Below are positions 61,340 to 64,000 of a DNA stretch of 64,000 bases, one piece after another; position 1 is the stretch's first letter, and the number at the start of each line of letters is the position of its first letter. The translations under genes were made by a program, and so were the position numbers. The DNA comes from Mycobacterium colombiense (GTDB lineage: Bacteria; Actinomycetota; Actinomycetes; Mycobacteriales; Mycobacteriaceae), in the NCBI RefSeq assembly GCF_001665835.1, contig NZ_LZSX01000011.1, positions 20,898 through 84,897 on the forward strand. The letters are read 5' to 3'. The notes beneath the pieces were generated by a model that did not search any database, was not told the DNA's origin, and saw only the letters and a list, made by a program, of their open reading frames with translations.

Positions 61340-64000
61340 GCCGCGCGGGCGGCCGACGGATTCCGACGGCCAGGCATATCCGCTGACGCGCGGGCAGCTA
61401 GACATTTGGCTTGCGCAGGAATCGGGTCAGTTCGGTACGCAATGGCAGCTTGGCCTATTCGTGAAAATCGAGGGCGCAGTTGAGCGTGAGGCGCTCGAGT
61501 GGGCGATCCGCCGGGCGGTGCAGGAGACCGAACCGGGCAGGGCCGCCATCTTCGAGGTGGATGGCCAGGTTTTCCAGCGCGCGATGGACTACCCGGACGT
61601 CGAGCTGGCCTTCTATGACCTGAGCGGCTCGGACCATGCCGTGCAGGACGCCCATGAGATAGCGTCCTCGATCCAACGCACGCCGATGCCGTTCACCGGC
61701 CCTCTGTTCAAATTTGCGCTATTCCGGGCGCGGCTCGACGAATTCTATTTGTTCGCGTGCAGTCACCACATAGTCACAGACGGATCCGGCATTGCCCTGG
61801 TGGGCCAACGGATTGCATCCGTCTACTCGGCAATTGTTTCCGGCGCGCCGATCCCTCCATGCATCTTCGGCTCGTTACAGGACCTGGTTGACTGCGAGTC
61901 AGAGTACGAAGCGTCCGACGATTATCTCGACGACCAGGCCTATTGGACCGAAAACCTTCCAGCGGAAAATGGATCGCACTATCGGTTGCCGCAAGCCGCG
62001 GGCGAGCATGATCCGTATCGTCCGTCCGCGCCGGTTCAGCTGGATGCCGTCGTCCTTCGCCGAGTCGACGAGTTGTCCCGAGCATGGAACATGCCGCGAT
62101 CATCGGTCCTCACCGCGGCGTGCGCACTTTTGGTGCGTGGGTGGTGCGCTGACGACTCAGAGGTGGTGCTCGACTTCCCGGTCAGCAGGCGAGTAGGTCC
62201 GGAGTTAAAGACGCTTCCGGGGATGGTGGCCGGGGTCGTGCCCTTGGTGTTGCGGGTTTCGCCGGAATCGGCGGTTGCCGGATTTTGTGCCCATGTTGAC
62301 ACGCAAATTAGGGAAGCGCTGCAGCACCAGAGATTTCCGGTGCAGGCTCTCGAGCGCAAAATCCATGCCCGCGGCCCGGGGCAGTCAGCAGATAGGGTCA
62401 GCGTCAATTTCCTCCCTTCTAGTTTCACTTTGTCCTTCGGTGGTGTGACCGCATCGGCGTCATATACCAATCTTGGCCACCGGGGCGGCTTTGGCTTGGT
62501 CTTCTCTGGCGACGGTGACCAGCTCTCCCTCGGCACGGCCGGCGTCGGGCAGCTGTTTTCGAATTTTGACGTCTCCGATTTAGCGGGACGGTTGCAGCGG
62601 GTATTGGTGGCGATGGCCGCCGATCCGGGGCGATTGCTCTCGTCGGTGGATGTGCTGAACGCCGGTGAGTACACCCGCCTGGATGGGTGGGGTAACCGGG
62701 CGGTGTTGACCCAGCCCGCACCGCCGCCGGTATCGATTCCGGTGCTGTTTGCCGACCAGGTGGCCCGCGCTCCCGAGGCGCTGGCGATCAGCTTCCAGGG
62801 CGGTGCTCTGACGTATCGGGAACTCGACGAGGCCGCGAACCGGTTGGCCCACTTGCTGACCGACCGGGGTATCGGGCCGGGGCAGTGCGTGGCGTTGCTG
62901 TTGGAACGCTCGGCCCAGGCCGTCGTGGCGATGCTGGCGGTGCTGAAGACCGGCGCGGCTTACCTGGCGATCGACCCGGCGCTGCCGGCGTCCCGGATCG
63001 GGTTCATGCTCACCGATGCCGCCCCTATCGCCGTCATCACCACCGCGGACCTACGCCCGCGGTTGGAGGGATGCGATCTGGCGGTCATCGATGTCAACGA
63101 TCCGGCGGTGGACGCCCGACCCAGCACGGCACTACCGGCGCCGGACCCGGAGGGCATCGCTTACCTCATTTACACCTCGGGCACTACAGGTGTCCCCAAG
63201 GGAGTGGCGGTCACCCACCGCAACCTGGCCCATTTGGCGGACTCGCAGCCCTCAGGCCTGCCGCCGGCGCAGGTGTGGACGCAATGCCACTCCTATGCTT
63301 TCGACTTCTCGGTTTGGGAGATCTGGGCTGCACTGCTCGGTGGTGGCCGGCTGGTGGTCGTACCCGACGAGGTGGCCGGCTCGCCGGATGATTTCCACGC
63401 GTTGCTGGTCAGTGAACACGTCAATGTGCTCACCCAGACCCCGTCGGCGGTGGCCGCTCTGTGCCCGCAGGGGTTGGAGTCGGTGGCATTGCTACTCGGC
63501 GGTGAGGCCTGCCCGGCCGAGGTGGTTGATGCGTGGGCGGCCGGGCGGGTGGTGATCAACGCCTATGGCCCCACCGAGGCCACGGTGTATGCGTCGTTGA
63601 GCGCGCCGCTGTCGGTCGGGACCGGTGTGGTGCCGATCGGTGCGTCGGTATCGACCGCGGCGCTGTTCGTCCTCGACGAGTGGTTGCGGCTGGCGCCCGC
63701 CGGTGTGGTCGGCGAATTGTATGTGGCCGGTCGCGGTGTGGCGTGTGGGTATGTGGGCCGGGCTTCGTTGACCGGGTCGCGGTTTGTGGCATGTCCGTTC
63801 GGGGAGTCCGGACAGCGGATGTATCGCACCGGAGACCTGGTGCGATGGGGTGCCGATGGTCAGCTGCAATATCTAGGCCGCGCCGACGAGCAGGTCAAGA
63901 TCCGCGGATATCGCATCGAGCTCGGTGAAATCCGTGCGGCGCTGGCCGGATTGGCCGGGGTGGAGCAGGCGGTAGTGATCGCCCGCGAGGACCGCCCGGG
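61323..64000 (+). CDS. Non-ribosomal peptide synthetase, N-terminal part
   Basis: Open from GTG 61323 to the window end (about 892 residues seen). A condensation domain (about residues 20-440) has the active-site HHxxxDG in [10 protein letters not shown]. The adenylation domain follows: [11 protein letters not shown] (A3), [12 protein letters not shown] (A4), [12 protein letters not shown] (A5), [14 protein letters not shown] (A6), MYRTGDL (A7) and [19 protein letters not shown] (A8). A hand alignment to GrsA suggests a binding-pocket code of about D-F-W-T-L-G-A-V-Y, which I cannot assign to one amino acid. The thiolation domain lies outside the window. Starting with a C domain suggests a lipo-initiated or multi-protein line. 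Confidence 0.93.
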   Translation, partial: MVLIVEPRGRPTDSDGQAYPLTRGQLDIWLAQESGQFGTQWQLGLFVKIEGAVEREALEWAIRRAVQETEPGRAAIFEVDGQVFQRAMDYPDVELAFYDLSGSDHAVQDAHEIASSIQRTPMPFTGPLFKFALFRARLDEFYLFACSHHIVTDGSGIALVGQRIASVYSAIVSGAPIPPCIFGSLQDLVDCESEYEASDDYLDDQAYWTENLPAENGSHYRLPQAAGEHDPYRPSAPVQLDAVVLRRVDELSRAWNMPRSSVLTAACALLVRGWCADDSEVVLDFPVSRRVGPELKTLPGMVAGVVPLVLRVSPESAVAGFCAHVDTQIREALQHQRFPVQALERKIHARGPGQSADRVSVNFLPSSFTLSFGGVTASASYTNLGHRGGFGLVFSGDGDQLSLGTAGVGQLFSNFDVSDLAGRLQRVLVAMAADPGRLLSSVDVLNAGEYTRLDGWGNRAVLTQPAPPPVSIPVLFADQVARAPEALAISFQGGALTYRELDEAANRLAHLLTDRGIGPGQCVALLLERSAQAVVAMLAVLKTGAAYLAIDPALPASRIGFMLTDAAPIAVITTADLRPRLEGCDLAVIDVNDPAVDARPSTALPAPDPEGIAYLIYTSGTTGVPKGVAVTHRNLAHLADSQPSGLPPAQVWTQCHSYAFDFSVWEIWAALLGGGRLVVVPDEVAGSPDDFHALLVSEHVNVLTQTPSAVAALCPQGLESVALLLGGEACPAEVVDAWAAGRVVINAYGPTEATVYASLSAPLSVGTGVVPIGASVSTAALFVLDEWLRLAPAGVVGELYVAGRGVACGYVGRASLTGSRFVACPFGESGQRMYRTGDLVRWGADGQLQYLGRADEQVKIRGYRIELGEIRAALAGLAGVEQAVVIAREDRP

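Overview
The window comes from a high-GC, slow-growing non-tuberculous Mycobacterium, probably of or near the M. avium complex. This rests on the gene content: mycobacterial dcw order without ftsA, wag31, sepF, pknL with its Rv2175c partner, the mannan transferase mptA, and the mycothiol gene mshC. Comparisons with M. tuberculosis (Rv numbers) are from memory, since no database could be searched.

Bases 1-11115 hold core metabolism and envelope genes: the end of an Rv2179c-type exoribonuclease, aroG, an FAD oxidoreductase, the kinase pknL divergent from the DNA-binding gene Rv2175c, an idsA2-mptA pair, a metF-like gene, a GNAT-lppM pair and a DUF3040 membrane protein closed by a clear intrinsic terminator. 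Bases 11116-33460 are the division and cell-wall cluster: mraZ, rsmH, ftsL, pbpB, murE, murF, mraY, murD, ftsW, murG, murC, ftsQ, ftsZ, a YfiH/PgeF protein, a YggS protein, sepF, a YggT protein, wag31 and a small membrane protein. Most junctions from rsmH to ftsQ overlap by 1-4 bases, which suggests translational coupling. MraZ-type TGGGG boxes lie upstream of mraZ, and ftsZ and wag31 have their own promoter regions.

Bases 33483-36627 hold a phosphoribosyltransferase, a small membrane protein, tRNA-Leu(GAG), an M20 peptidase and a PEBP protein. An accessory segment (36628-42259) separates PEBP from pyrD. It contains an 18-bp tandem array, a perfect SOS box on a 13E12-type HNH locus with a C-terminal frameshift, a possible 30-residue membrane peptide, two Gre-like proteins, an Rv1733c-like membrane protein and a PucR regulator. 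Core synteny returns at 42319-51377: pyrD, a DUF5703 protein, lppL, Rv2137c, Rv2135c, Rv2134c, Rv2133c, cysQ and mshC. The uppP gene expected between the Rv2137c and Rv2135c homologues is missing, and a duplicated 57-bp repeat sits there. An aldehyde dehydrogenase lies between cysQ and mshC, and the mshC promoter block is duplicated.

Bases 51400-64000 look like a second accessory island. A tightly overlapped three-gene unit encodes an EspR-like XRE protein, an ImmA/IrrE metallopeptidase and a multi-pass membrane protein. Beyond it lie about 1 kb of motif-rich non-coding DNA, two very similar LAL-type (ATPase plus LuxR) regulators, an MbtH-like protein and the start of a non-ribosomal peptide synthetase that runs off the window. 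The likely reading is a regulated secondary-metabolite locus next to a protease-switch regulator. The most unusual candidates are the XRE-ImmA-membrane unit, the gene-converted LAL pair and its strong palindrome, the stop-codon-abutting repeats, and the conflict over the Rv2175c start.
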